Assembly (NCBI GenBank): GCA_029717555.1
Contig: JAMDHS010000039.1
Span: 62,001 to 126,000, forward strand
Source: Peribolospora baueri
Taxonomy: Eukaryota > Basidiomycota > Peribolosporomycetes > Peribolosporales > Peribolosporaceae
DNA: 64,000 nucleotides
Reading direction: 5' to 3'
A program made the position numbers and the translations under genes. The notes beneath the pieces were generated by a model. The model saw only the letters and a program-made list of their open reading frames with translations, was not told where the DNA came from and did no database searches. Positions 22,316 through 35,180 of the stretch are shown in pieces. The stretch's first letter is position 1. Every line of letters starts with the position of its first letter.

Positions 22316-25300
22316 CTACTCGAAGGCGAAGCGGCTGCGCCGGCGAATGCGTTGGCCGTACCTGAAGAGGCGAAAGAAGGGAAGCGTGGATGATGCGGTC
22401 AACAGTCGCGTGCGACTTAGGTCGGGTCGTAGAGGTGCACACATGCACTTGGATTTAGGGAGGAACACCCACTTGTAGAACAGAATTGGTACCGGCGCCA
22501 TGAGAAGGGCTAGGAAGCCGAGAAGAGACGCTACGTGCGCAAAGGCAACGCCAAGAGGACGGAGATGTCAGTCAGTTCGGTCGCAAACAAGCTGAAAGAC
22601 GTGTATAGCACGCGTCACGTCAAATGCACGGACAACGGTAAACGCACAAGCCCAGTGGATGCCGAGACGAGAGTACATCTGTTGTGTAGCACAAAGTGAT
22701 GGAAAAGGTTGGTCAGTCCAGAGACGATGTTCCGCTCTCAATCTTTGACGGCAAAGTTGCGTTGAGATTAAAAGGTCGGACTCTCTTACCTGTCTCGCAA
22801 AGAGAGGGAAAGCAGCGCCAAGGGAACTGTCGAGATAGGGGACGATTGACGGTTGACATTTCAGTGTACTCTCATCGCAAAACCAAGAAGGAACGGTGCC
22901 GGCCAGCCAGAGGAGCTCACCTTCTGGCCATTGTATTTGCGGCTAATGCTGATGCCGCGTAGATGCGATACACGTCTGAACGAGGATGAGGAGCAGCGAG
23001 TGAGTGTCTAAGACAAGTAAACTGACATATCGACATCCAACCTTCGGCGAGCGAAGGACCCACCGGCCAGGTAAGTAAGAAAACCGGAGAAGACGAAAAG
23101 GATGCCGAAGCTGTAGGCGAGCAAGGAAGAAAGGTAGCAAGGAATACGTCAGACGCATCCATTGCCGCAACTTGACCTACGCCGTGCCGGTCGAGAAGGA
23201 GGCCTTGCCGGAGACTCGCGCAGGTTTGAGATCGCTCGCAACCCGAGTCCTGAGCTCACCCAATTGGGATGCCAGCCAACATGGGACAAATCCAGTGAAT
23301 GCTCGGCCAGGCCGTCCATCCAATCCAGAAGTATCCGATAACTAAGGTAGGCCCGGCCAGGAATGTGGGTAGCAGCCGCGCCTCTGCGACGGGTCCGCCA
23401 TTCTCCTTCCATTGACGTAGATAGAGGCGGTCGAACGTGGGGTTGAGGAGAACGGCGAGGACGGCGCCTATGCCGATTGGCACGAAGGCTGCCGGCGTGC
23501 GAAAGGCCAGATAGAGGCGTGATGGGTTGAGCACACGTTCATGAACGACGATATGCCAATTTTCGCTTCCTACCTAGTCCAGATTCGCCCGCGTTGAAGT
23601 GGTACACTCCTTCGAAGATGATCGCTACAAAGAGGGAGAATATGAGAGGGACGTTTGAGTTACGAACGCAAGCAGCTGCGATAAGCGACAACGTGAACAG
23701 AAGATTCCTGCTTACGGAAAGACTCAAATTGAAGATAGAGAATGCCGTCTTGATGAAGGAAATCGAGAGACGCGGAGAGGGGGTCAGCTATGAGCGGTTA
23801 TCAGCCGTAACACCTCATCTGACTGCAAATGTGTCTTGGCAAAACTTACAGACAAAAGCGACATAGATAGAGACGAGGGCGACTATAGGCTCGGTGAACA
23901 ACATGAAGAACGGACGAGTAAGAGCGACTGAGAATACGGCCTTGATGGTCATGTCCTGTCGTTCCAACGGCGCGTATAGAGCTTCGTTGCCCGTCTCCCT
24001 GCGAACCCGACGGGCCTTCTTCACCACTGAGGTGAGAGAGGGAATGAACCCGGGTGAAAGGACAGGTCGGAGCAAGTTCAAAGGAGTAATAAATGGACGA
24101 GCAAATCGGGCATCTCAAAGGAAGACGACGAGGGAGAGGTAGTGCACTCACGAAGCACGGGGCCGTACGTTTCCTTGAGCGTCAACGCGGTGATAGCGGT
24201 GAAGACGCCGGAGAAAATGAGGAGCACTGCACCGAACGAGAGTACGGAGGCAGGAAGACAGAGGTGAGGTCAAGAAATAACGAAAGGAAGGAGCTTGGGA
24301 ACCAAAAAGGGATCTGTCCCTCAAGACACATCTGAACAGGAGCCGGAGACTCACCCCAGAAGACCCATCGCCAAGTGACGTTCATGCCTATGAAGCCTCC
24401 AATCATCTGTCACGTCGTATGAGAGCCGAAAATACGTCAATACGGAAGACATCAGCACTTGGTTAAGCGATAACTCCGCCAGGTTTCGACGCGAGGCCAC
24501 ACCGAGCTCAGTGCGATGAACACGGAGACGAAAGGACGGAAGACCTCACCGGCGCGAGCACAGGCCCGAGATAAGGCGCGAGACAGAAGATGGACATGGG
24601 CAGGCTGCGCTCCTGTGGGGCGAAAAGGTCTGAGATGACGCCTCCGGCTGTTTGGAGGCGGTCAAGAGTTCATCGTGGAGACGAAAAGAGAGAGAAGTGC
24701 AGTGAGGGCCTGGAGGAGTCAGCGTTCTTCGTTCTCCTCCTTCGAACACCTTGTCTGGCGAGCTCCAATTTAGCGGGAAGACAGGAAGAGGAAAAAAATC
24801 GTGTGAATTGAGCCAAGACTGACCGTTCGTCAAAGGCGCAGCGGCGAACGTGCCGCCAAAGAACCTGCAAACGAGGATGGTGGCCGTGTTCTTCGCGAGG
24901 GCGCATCCAATGTTGAAGAGGGTGTAGCAGAAGAAAGAGATGACGAAGAGGGGTCTGCGGCCGTACAGCTCCGAGAGGGGGGCCCAGAAGATTGGGCCCA
25001 CAATGTAGCTAAAACAGGCAGCAAAGAATGGTCGATAGAGCACGAATGAAGTCGGGGATTAGCGCAACGTCCTCGGAGAGGGGGGGATGAAGGACAGAGT
25101 GCCTCACCCAGCGACGAAGAGAGAAATGATGAGTGTCGCGACTTCTTCGGAGAGGCCGAGATCCCCCTGGATGGCTACGATGGCTCCGGAGGGGATGGAG
25201 GAGGCGAAAGTACTGGTAAGGAAGACGAATGCCGAGGTAAAGATGCGCAGGTGCGTTCACGAATCAATCAGCACTGGGCGTTTCAACTTCAACATACTTC

Positions 25301-26075
25301 AAAGGCAGTCGAGCGGGCGAAATATCGACACAAAAAAGGCAAGCAGCCCAGTCTCCAAAGCGACACCTGAAGTGCCCCCCTCCTCGAACTGTCTTCTCGA
25401 GATGGGCCATCTCGCAAAGCGCAGACGCACCTGTGTCCCCGAGAAACAAGGATAGGACATTGAATCTGCGCGCCAGTGCAGCGGATAGGAACCGCGATCC
25501 CCCCGGTCCCCGCCCTCCCTTCCTCTCTCCTTCCCTAGCCCCCTCCCCGTCACACAACGCCAGAACGTTCGGGAACACGACCCGCTTTCCTCGCGCCCGG
25601 TCGCCGAGAGCTAACAAGGAAAATGCACTCACGCATTAAGGACCAACATGCTGGTAAGAAAGACGTGGTAGTACTTGGACGCGCTGCTCCACTCGTAAGG
25701 GTTCTCCTTCTCCCCTTCATCCCACTCGACCAAATTCGGATCGGACTCGTCCTTCTTTCTTTGCGCAATGTCCTGCTCGGGAGGCGGAGGGTTGTCGCCG
25801 TGCGGGAGGCGCTCTTGGCCCTTTTCCAAGTCATCGGGAAGGGGGAGAGCGGTGGTGTGGGAGGCGGTGGAGGAGGGGGGCCCGACGGTGGACGACGTTG
25901 AGGGGGATATTGCCGTCTTCCCGCCACTCGGTGACGGCGTCGGCGTCGGCTTCCTTGGCCTGTCATCGACGGCGGAGGAAGGAGAACGGGGTGAGGGTGG
26001 GCGGGAAGAAGAGTATGCGGTCGGCGTCGGCGGCGAGGCCTTGACCCCGGCGTCATGGTCATGGTCGTTCACCAT
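22316..26075 (-). CDS. MFS exporter, DHA1 family (polyamine/drug transporter, Tpo-like)
   Basis: A 12-helix plasma-membrane proton antiporter of the fungal DHA1 group. The hydrophilic N-terminus of about 125 residues (Ser/Pro/Thr-rich) ends in NPYEWSSASKYYHVFLTSML, the usual entry to helix 1. Then come ATFASSIPSGA, PIFWAPLSELYGRRPLFVIS (motif A), LVCRFFGGTFAAAPLTNGG, the LGPVLAPMIGGFIG segment (motif C-like), NVTWRWVFW, a basic central loop with TGNEALYAPLE, and the C-terminal helices ending in a basic RIRRRSRFAFE tail. Around a dozen exons are present; exon 1 is 26075-25633. Intron 1 (25632-25213, 420 bp) is the longest in the gene. The Tpo subgroup is suggested by motif pattern; the substrate is unknown. 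The gene is convergent with the carboxylase gene, 202 bp apart. Confidence 0.8.
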
Positions 26076-27557
26076 GGCCGTTGGGGAAGCCGTGACGTCG
26101 CGCTGAGCGACGTAATGTGGTGGAAGAGGATAGAAAGAAGGACGGGACGGGCTGCGAGGGAGAGAAAGCACGATGCGTGCATGTGCTGTGCTGTGCTGTC
26201 TGTCCTTTGAGATGCCAGCCAGGTCAGTCCGTCCCAGTATCAGCAAGGACGACGCCAGCCGTTTGTTCGTTGACTGGAGATCGAGCGAGGGACGAAAGAC
26301 GAGGTGAGGAGGTTAAGATAGGGACAGGTCCAGCGAGTCGCACCTCGGACGACGACCGCTTCTTCTCCGTCTCGTCGATGGAGGTGGAGGCCAGACAGAC
26401 ACCCAACCAACCGACAGTCACCCGGACTGACACATATATCCCTCCACTTAGCCGACCGCGGCTCATGATCGACCAACTCGTTGTCGCTTGGGCCGCCTTG
26501 GCCTTGGCGCTCGGCCTGACATCTTCACCCACTCCGGCGACCCGATTTCTCCGGCCGGATTTGACGCAAGCGGTTTGCCTCCGGATTTGACGGACGGGCC
26601 TGCCGAGGTTCCGGCAGAAACGAGATATCGCATCGCATCGCCATCAAAGCCCGTACTCGGGTCCTCGGCATCTGCTCGAGACATGCACGGCCACGAAAGG
26701 GAGGATGCTGTGGCGAAAGGGTGAGCGAGCCAGCCGGCTCAGACGACGACGATGTATCTATCTATCTGTCTATCTCTCTGGTTTGCGCCGTGCCTTGCCG
26801 GCAGAGCAGACGCTTCCGGGCTGCCATAGGGTCACGCGAGATACGAGATGGCAGACACCCATGCTTGCCATCGGCCTGTGATCGATGGTGAGCTGGGCCG
26901 ACTCCGCCCCCCACCGGTCAACTCGTGGCGAAGGGATCGGGGAAATTGACCCGGCGCTTGGAGACGGAACGGCTGAACCATCTGCCCGTCATTTGGATAT
27001 TCGAAACCGACGACGCAATGAGCTCCATGCTCCGTGACGTACTGCTCCATCATGCTCTTAAAATAGTTCTCCAAAGCATGTAACAGCCTTGAGCTGAGGC
27101 AAAGGCGACCGGCGTGGTGCTGACCGAGGCGACGGGGTTGTCGACGGAGAAGGAAAGGGAGCCGGGTTGCTCGTCGTCTTCGAAGGCCTCGGCAGGGCAC
27201 AGCATGCTTATACGGAAGTACGCAGCGATGCCACGGCGAGACGGGGTTCCAAAATCCCGTCTGTCCCTCATAGTGCAGTTCCGTGGTTGTGGCCGTTCCT
27301 TCGCCGCAGGGAATAGTTAAGATGACGACGTGGAGGTCGTGCGACTTAACGGTCCTCGGCTTTCCTTCATGTTCTTTTGCCAGTCCGTCCATGGATGGAG
27401 GGAGAAGATAGCAGACGTCGACGGAATGGCAGGCAAGGTGGTCTTCGCCGACGTGCATCACGTGCACCGCAGCCGCACACTTCCGACCGATCACCTCCTG
27501 GACGGACGCTTATAGAGATGCAATATCATGTTCACTTGACCGTCACGCACGCCGGCC
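26076..27557. promoter_or_regulatory. 1.5 kb divergent region between the DHA1 exporter and VPS36
   Basis: No gene is supported here. The longest frame is 26832-27494 on the - strand; it has no recognisable domain and lacks the composition of neighbouring genes. A short TATC/TGTC microsatellite lies at about 26755-26780. The missing first codons of VPS36 probably lie at the right end of this stretch. Confidence 0.4.
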
Positions 27558-30500
27558 GTGTCGTCTGCATTGCCCTGTCTGCCCCGCCTCTGTTTCCCCT
27601 TCCCTATCGCACCCCCTCCACCGCCCTCCAAGCTGGACCGTTTCCGACGACTCGACGTTACCAAGTCCTCCGTCGGCGCTCTCCTCTTCGCCGACGAGGA
27701 GGTGGTCTCCCTTCAGGATGGGGTCGGCCTCTATGATGGGTGAGTGTGGTGTGGCGCATCGTGAGAGAAGGCGATCGGTCAGGGCGAAGGGAAAGAGGAA
27801 CGTCCTATGATGAGGCTATGATGAGGAGGATTGGTGTCGACCAGCGGTGCCATTGGCCGGACGCATCTGGAGGTTGCGAGAGCCGCTGTTCCTTTTTGTT
27901 GCGCTTACACCCGGCATCATTGGATCCACGATCTGCCGTCCTCCAGCAAACAAAAGACACCCGATCAGATGAGCGGAACAGTGTATCTCACCTCTCATCG
28001 ACTTTTGTACGTCGACGACCGCCTTCCCCATCGCAACTCTTGCTCTTTAGACCTAATCTACGTCCAGCAGAGCGAGTTTTATGCCGGTTTCCTCAAGAGC
28101 TCGCCCAAGATCACCTTGCAGCTGGCGCCGGTGGAGGGACCTTCAACACTGGAAGGAGCGGCGTGGAATGTCCAAAGTCAAGACAGAGCTGGGGCAAGAT
28201 TGGGAGGATCGAACCTTGGGAGCGGCATCGAGTCAGGGAGAGAGCGGGAGCGGCTGAGAACCAAATCAACCTCCGGCTTATCCGCCTCAAGAGCAAGCGC
28301 CTGGCCGAACAAGGAAGCGAGGGACCTCTTCCAGCACCAGCAAGAGCTCACGACGTGGGTGTGCCGAGTGTGCAGCTATCGAAACCCCGCTCCTCCGATC
28401 GCATCGGTTTCTGCAGCCGCACCTCCACGATGCGAGCTCTGCGGCGTACCTCGAGACGTCGGCGCCGGCACATCTTCGTCCACTTCCAACGCTTCTCCCA
28501 AGCCCAGCCGACCCGTCTCCACGAACGGCTCATTGTTCCTCTCTGCGGAAGCCCCGAGCGCAGTAGGCTCTTCTTCGTCTTTGTATCCCAACTCCTCCGT
28601 AGGGTCTTCTTCCTTGCTCTCCTCCTCCGTGCCCACCCCCGCCTCCGCTTTTGCCTCCTCTGATCCCCGCCTCATTGATACGGCCGCCGCACGCTCATCT
28701 TCCACCGCATCCATCTCGCCTCCATCGCGAACGCCTCAAGACGGAATCTCCTGCCCAACATGCACCTTCCTCAATCACCCATCGATGCTCAAATGCGAAC
28801 TCTGCGATACCCCGTTAGGCACACATGTGCCTGGCCTCCTCGCACCCGTTCTAGATTTGTCCGCGTCTCTGCCGTCTTCTTCTGGTGCTGCTGCTGTTGG
28901 TGCGACCCGCCGATCCGTCGCTCCCCTTGGGCGACCCTCTTCAACCCCTCTTCCGGATCACGAAAGCATCACGGGTACATCGGATCCCGCCGAGGGCTTC
29001 TCTTTATCCAGAGCCTCTACTCCCGCGTCGCAGAATGCGGTTCATAGCGGCCGCGCTGGAGTCGCGGGGGGCGGCAGCGGTGGCGCGGGAGGGAGAGATG
29101 GATCGTCAGCGATGAACGACTCGGTCCGACTGAGCTTCAGAAGAGGAGGCGATCGGGCCTTTTACGATTTGCTCAAGGAGACGCTGCTGAGCAAGGCTTG
29201 GACGCGGGATGTGAGTATCCGGTCGGGAGGAGAGGCGCCTCTACGTCGGAAGGACGATTTGGTTTCGATCACCCGCGCTGACTGTGTTCCTTTTTCCTCT
29301 TCTTGTCACCCCACAAGCCCTCGTTGAATCTTAGCGATAATCGGGCTCGCTCCGCTCCTCTTGGACCGTCCAGGTTCGGTGTGCCAGATATCGACGGAAG
29401 AGCAGATAAGCACAAAGCTGGTATCGGTGAGTGGCTCCGCTTTCTAATCTCCACAAGCCCCTTGTCCGAGCCACTGTTGATGTTGGTCCCTCTGCCTTGG
29501 TTTCCCTTCCACTCACGTACAAAGACGGGATCCTGAGGAGCGTCGACACGAACGCGAGGGTGCAAGGGGATGACATGCAGAACGCACTCAAGGACTTGGA
29601 GGCTTTGATGGCAAAGGCGAAAGACATGGTAAGAAGGGCCGCCACTTGGGTTCTTTCTTCGGCAGCCCTTCGTTGGTCCTTCCCTAGTTTACCGAGCTCA
29701 TCATCCTTCCAATACGACTTGCCTCGCAATAGGTCAAGTTGGCCGAAGCTCTAAACACCAAGCTCACGCAGCAGGAGCAAGCTCGGGCGCAGCGCCTCGC
29801 AGCGACGGGCTCGGACGGGGGAGGGATGGCATCTTCTTCGTCCGCGTCCATTCCCGCAGCGCCGTCGGACGAAGCGGCCACACTCATCCGGTCCTCGCTC
29901 GTCCGCCTCGGTCTGCCGGCGCCCGCGGTAACGGCGGACATGATTAAGGACGAGAGGGACTACCATCGCGAACTCGGCAGGGAGCTGGCTGGCTTGCTCC
30001 TCGGAACGACGGGGGATGGGAGGAGCGAGGGTCTCATGGGACGGGGACGGGTGAGGAGGAAGGTGAGAGGGAGGGGAGGGAGGGAGGAAGGGGAGGAGGA
30101 GAGGCTTCCAGTCGTGGAAGAGAACGGGAGAGGTATCGTCGGGCTCGACGAGGTTTGGTGCGTTTGGAATCGGGCCAGAGGCGTCGGTGAGTGTCTGTCT
30201 GGGTTCCCCCTTTCGGCCGCCGTCATCCTTCGTAACTACCTAACAAGCATGCACTCCACACTCATCTTGCCATTGCAGCTCTCATTCCTCCCCGAGCGCT
30301 CAAGGACGCCTCCGTCTACCTTCCCTCTCTCACCTCACCACCCATCACCCTCCGCACCTTCCGATCAGGCCTCGCCGTCCTGCACACTCCCCGCTTCTCC
30401 GATCAGGCCATCGCGACTCGCATCGTCGACTTTCTCTCTTCTCGAGGCCGAGGTGGAGGGCGGCGCGCCGACGATGAGGAGGAGCAAGAAACTGAGACGG

Positions 30501-30733
30501 AAGCAGAAGAGGGACGTACGGGGGTCACAGACCGAGGTCAAGGATGGGGAGCGACGACACTTGAGGTGGCCCGCGCGGAGGATGTGTCGGTCGTGCTGGC
30601 CGGCGAGCTGGTCGAATCGGTGGAGATGAGCACGGGAGCGGTGGTGAGGGACGACGGGGCGAAGGGCGGAACGCGGTGGTACCTCAACCTGATCGTCGGC
30701 TACGCGTGGGAAGATCCGAACGCGCGGCGGTAA
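27558..30733 (+). CDS. VPS36: Vps36, ESCRT-II subunit with GLUE domain and two NZF zinc fingers
   Basis: Vps36 joins Vps22 and Vps25 in ESCRT-II, which sorts ubiquitinated cargo on endosomes. The first visible exon (to 27739) encodes the GLUE start, GALLFADEEVVSLQDGVGLYDG-like. Exon 2 (27947-29210) continues with SGTVYLTSHRLLYVD and YAGFLKSSPKITLQL. Two NZF fingers follow within the GLUE region, as in budding-yeast Vps36: one at about 28353-28449 with a long loop (C-x2-C...C-x2-C), one at about 28743-28812 matching C-x2-C-x3-N-x6-C-x2-C. The C-terminal EAP30 winged-helix part ends in RWYLNLIVGYAWEDPN. Later junctions (29317/29318, 29426/29427) keep frame. No in-frame ATG precedes the GLUE start, so the start codon is probably on a short upstream exon; 27558 is only the edge of the open frame. 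Confidence 0.88.
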
Positions 30734-31152
30734 AACGTTGCATTGCTCTCCGGAGGGCGAGGGGCGAGCGGGGAGCATGGGTGCGCAGGGGATCCGAACA
30801 TGACATGACATGACATGGTCCGTGATCGTGATCGTGATAATGTTGTACTACTTGGGAGCCATGCTTGCTGCTGAAACGCCAAGCAAGTACGGACAGGATC
30901 CGAGCGCTCGGAAAAAGCGTTGGTCCGCCGGGACTCGGACTCGGAGTCGCTGCGTGAACGGGAACGGATCCCCGGACCGGCGACGCGGGGTTGGTGGTAC
31001 CTAACCGAGAGAGTTATAGCGGACGACTTGCGTGCCTGTTACCTGCCGTGCTCGAGTGGCACGTGAGTGGGTGGATATTCGATCAGGCACGGATTCTGAT
31101 TGATTATGAGGTGGCGCAGGTTATGTAACGGTAGATACAAGGGACGGTCGGG
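30734..31152. other. Intergenic region, VPS36 3' end to AhpD-like gene
   Basis: About 420 bp with no gene. It contains a short GACAT tandem (about 30799-30815) and a GATCGT run just after it. Confidence 0.4.
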
Positions 31153-32610
31153 ATGGACGCACCTCGTACAATCTCCATCTCTTCCCTTCGTCATCCCTTC
31201 CTTCGTCTCTGCCTACCGATCCTCCAAGCTCGCACCGAGCTCGGCTCCATGGCGACGACAGACGGCCCTTCCTCGTCAAGCCCTCGTCGGGCCTCACTGC
31301 AGGCCGGCGTCGCGATGGACGACGCTTTCTTCGACTCGCTCCGCGCCATTTGGACTCGTTCCTCCGCCGGCTCTGGCTCCACCACCGCTGCCTCTCGCTC
31401 GGAATCGACACCGTCCCACCCTTCCTCCCCTTACGCCCCCCTCCTCCTCCCCATCCTCCTCGTTGCCCCTCCTTCCTTCCCACAGACCGCACACGACCTC
31501 GTCCTCGGCGCCTTTCGACATACCGTACACAGGCTCGCTCCTTACGGCGGCGGGAGTGGAGAGGATGATGCGGCGGCGGCTTGGGGAGACGCATTGGCGG
31601 ATGACCGGTTGCCTCCTGTCTTGCGTGTGGCTATGGAGGAGGAGGCGGGGGAGGGGGACCATGGCGAGGGCCTCAAACACAAGCTTGCTCAGCTCTCGGG
31701 AACGGACATGGCCGTACTCGTCCTCACGCTCAGGGTGCGAGAGGCGCTCGTCAAGAGTTGGCCCCGTGAGTTGTCTACCCATCCATCTATCGTCTTATCT
31801 CCACGTCCACCCTGCCGTCCATCTATGTGTGAGATGACATGGATCGATGTGTGAGATGCATGGATGGATATATGTATGCGACGGGCTCCATTGACACGCA
31901 ACGACGCCATACCCATCCTCCTCCTCCATATCCATTCATCGCCCGCCCGAACAGTCGTCGGTTTCCCGCGCCTCATCGCCCCCCTCTCCATGATCTCCGC
32001 CCACCTCTCCTCCGCCCACGCCCACATAGCCTCTCTTGTGACCGCGCTTGAACACAAGGTCAAGGTGAACACGCCCACGACGCTCGTCAACCTCCACGCG
32101 CCCAATCTCCACCCCGACGCTCCCCGTCCGCCCGTGAGCAGGGGCATGGAGCTGTTCGAATCCACTTACGAGCGATATGCCTCCAAGGTGTTGCATAACC
32201 TCGGCTCCGCCCACCCCAGCTTGCCCACCAGTGCGCTCAGCCTCATCTACACGCCCGTGCTCAGCAAGGACGAGGTGCTCCTTCCCCATCCCCTCCTCAC
32301 AAGCCTACTGAGCCTCGAGATCTGCTTCGCTCTCGGCCTCGCCCCACAGACGAAGGGCCATTTGGGAGGCGCGAGAAACTCGCTGAGGAAATGGAGAGAG
32401 GCGAACGATCGGCCCCGAGCGCCAGCCGTTGGACGGGGTGGCGAAGCGGGCGCATCCGACGATGCGGAGCGTAGCTCCAGCGCGCGAACCAGGCATCCCG
32501 ATGACGAGCGACTCTTGCAACTCGTCCTCCGCGTCGCCGACACCGTCATGCGGCGCTTTGGCACGGCGCCTAACGACCTCGATGCCATGGGACTCGGCGA
32601 GCTGCTTTGA
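31153..32610 (+). CDS. AhpD-like (carboxymuconolactone decarboxylase fold) protein
   Basis: Two exons (31153-31765 and 31955-32610) join to give LRVREALVKSWPLVGFPRL across the junction. That resembles the helix-loop of AhpD-like proteins in which a helix is followed by a V/P-x-G-F/Y-P-R/K segment. A second helix near the C-terminus (PLLTSLLSLEICFALGLAPQ then TKGHL) sits where AhpD enzymes carry a CxxC pair, but only one Cys is seen, so peroxidase chemistry of the AhpD type is doubtful. The middle is variable and Ala/Ser-rich. The start could be ATG 31153 or ATG 31249. Function unknown; the fold assignment rests on pattern and is moderate. Confidence 0.55.
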
Positions 32611-33027
32611 CCGGGACGGGACAAGCAAGGCTTTCTAAAGCAAGGACGAGGATTGTAGTGCCCGCCCATAAGTGGCATCGCATGCCGCACCGTTCACCGT
32701 CGTCTCGGTGTGTCGACGACTCTTACTTATTGGATTTGTAGAGGACAGGTAAATCTTAGAGGACGCGGACCGTACCAACGACCCTTCCGACTGTTGCCTT
32801 CGAGCACTGACTCCGACGGATACGAGCGACGATGATGGTCGCGGATGTTCAGACTTCTGCACGAGTAAACCATCTAATCGCATGGACTAGCCCTTGTATG
32901 GGACGTACAAGACTGCGTTGCACAGCCGAGAACGCAACAGCCAAACCACCATCGTTCCCCCTCATTGCAACTTGGTCGCCTGTCGCGCGCGGTCGCGAAC
33001 AAGATCGAAATCAGATCACCTGTCCCA
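32611..33027. other. Convergent intergenic region, AhpD-like gene to RPN6
   Basis: About 417 bp between two convergent tails; short overlapping frames only. It should hold the 3' UTRs and polyadenylation sites of both genes. Confidence 0.4.
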
Positions 33028-35180
33028 CTACCGCCGGCTTTGTAGCAACTGCGCAAGAAAAGATAAGCAACGATGAGAGCTCACCTTCTTGTAGAGACTG
33101 TCCACCACGTTGCCGACATGCTTGAGCGCCTCGAGCGACGCGGTGTACGTTTTCTGCAAGACAGTAATGAAGGAAGGAGCCCATGTCAGTTCCGATGGCC
33201 GTGTCAAGAAAGGGGGGCGCGGAGGAAAGAGGCTCAGACACGCACGTCTTCCTCCCGCTCGTCGAAGACGACAACACAACCTGCGCCTTGATCAAGGACG
33301 CCGTGCAGGACGCGGTCGAGGATCATTTGGCTGAGCCTTTGGGGACGAAAATGAGGGTAGATGCCTTCGGTGAATGACAAGGTCTGATTACACCAGCTTG
33401 ACTGCTCTCTGTAGCAACCCGCTCTACGAGCAGCGATCACTCACTTCTGTTCCACCGACCGAACCGGTTGCTTCACCTGCGCCGCCACGTACTCGATCTC
33501 CACCTTGCTGTACGGCTCGATGATCCGCAAGAGGTTCTGCTCGAGCAGCGTGTCGTAAAGCGCTGCGAGGTGGTTGCGGATGATGGGGTCGTTGGAGAGT
33601 TCTGTGGAACGGTGAGGTGAGAGAAGCGGCGAGGCGAGGCATAAGTAAAGCTTTGTATGTATGATAGCATGTAAAAGCAAATAAATAGAGGTTGGTAAAG
33701 CGGGCGACCACTCACCGTCCTTATAATCCTTAAGCGCCTTCTCGAATTCCTCCAAGCTCCTGTTCTCATGCGCCATGGCCACGGCCTTCATCGCGTCCAC
33801 CTCCCTCCCCGCGTACTTTTGCGCGGACTTGCCTGCGATGATGGCGTTCACGTCGTCCGGCTGTGATACAGAACAGTTACGTTGCATGAAGATTGTGGGT
33901 TGAGTGAACGGCATGGACGATTATGTAGATTGCGAGGATGATGAAGGGCCAGGGTATCGCAGGCTCACCAGGTTGAGCATAATCTTGCACAGAAGCATGT
34001 ATTTGAGCGCTGCCGGCGCTCGTGGGTCCTCTTGGCTCGAGAACCCTTCCAACGTCTCAATGAAGTACGAATACCTGAGAGAGAAAAATGGGCGGAGACA
34101 CGTCGACTTGGTCAGCATCGCAGCCACACGTACGCCCATGTGGTGATGGGCCATCCACCGGGAGGCGAACACTCACGCAGTAGCATAGTCCTTGTCCTCC
34201 GCGTGTAGCACGCCGCTCTGCATGTCAAGCTGGGCTTGGAGCAACGGCGGACAGTAGATGGCGTTCGCCGACGTCTTTGCGGACGTGAGGGCTGCCTATG
34301 AACCGGAAACAGGGAAAAGCAAATTAAGCATAGACACTAGGGTCACGTACCGTTCATCGTTCAGGGCGCTGGGAAACTCGAAATTGCGCGAAACGCACCT
34401 TGGCCTTTGGCAGGTTGGACAAAGCGTGGTTGACGCGAGACTCTAGCAGGTGGACCTCGGTGAGAATAAGTTTGTCATCGAGGCGCTTGAGTTCTTTGAG
34501 CAGATCGGTGATGAGAGCGAGCGCCTCGCGGTAGCTCCGGTTGTCGAAGTAGCTGCGAGGGATAGATTGAAGGCATCCAACGAGCCGGTCAGAGCGGCGT
34601 ATGTCTTAGAGGAGGGTGATAGCACCACATGATGGTGGCCTCCCATATTTTCTATGCCGACACTCACAGAGCAATTAAGCGCGTCTCGAGGCTCTGTTTC
34701 AAAAAGATGCGCTTTTCCGACCTGGCCCAGTCCACTGCATCCTTTGTCACTTCGATCTGGAGATCAATGCTGTTGGGGATGTCGTTGAAAAAGTCGATAA
34801 GCGTGCGGGCTACGCGCAGGCGAGAAGAAAGCAGGAAGGGTATGAACGGTCAGCTTGTCATGAACTTTTGAGCGCAGGAAGAAAAGGGTAGAAAGAGGAG
34901 CGGGGACGCACTGAGCTTAGCCGTCTTCGCCTTTGCGATCTGGCCCATGAACGTTCGGGAAGAGCGCACGAGCTCTGCGAGCTCTTGAGGTTTGCTGCGA
35001 GCGGGAGATCATGGGCGGCATGTGAGCTCGCATACTTCGCACCGGCGTACGAGAAAGAACGGCAGCTCACTTCTGATCCCGGTAGAGTCGTCCGAGCTCG
35101 AGGAGCGCTTCTTCCTGTTCTCGAGGGTCGCTCGCCGCGGCGAGCTTCTGTGCGGCCTCCACCGTCGGATCGGGTGCCAT
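33028..35180 (-). CDS. RPN6: 26S proteasome lid subunit Rpn6 (PSMD11)
   Basis: Rpn6 is the lid subunit that clamps the lid to the 20S core and base; it acts in the nucleus and cytosol. The ATG at 35180 begins [20 protein letters not shown]. Family segments in order are [104 protein letters not shown], the [18 protein letters not shown] region, and the PCI domain with [17 protein letters not shown] and [20 protein letters not shown]. The gene has about nine exons. The C-terminal helix ...NVVDSLYKK is followed by a predicted 21 bp last coding exon (33048-33028) ending in a stop. That last exon is an inference from the splice signals. It shares a 227 bp promoter with RPN7. Confidence 0.92.

Noticed and set aside
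26832-27494. 220-codon frame on the - strand between the DHA1 exporter and VPS36
   Set aside because: No recognisable motif, mixed hydrophobicity without pattern, and alternative frames of similar length overlap it.
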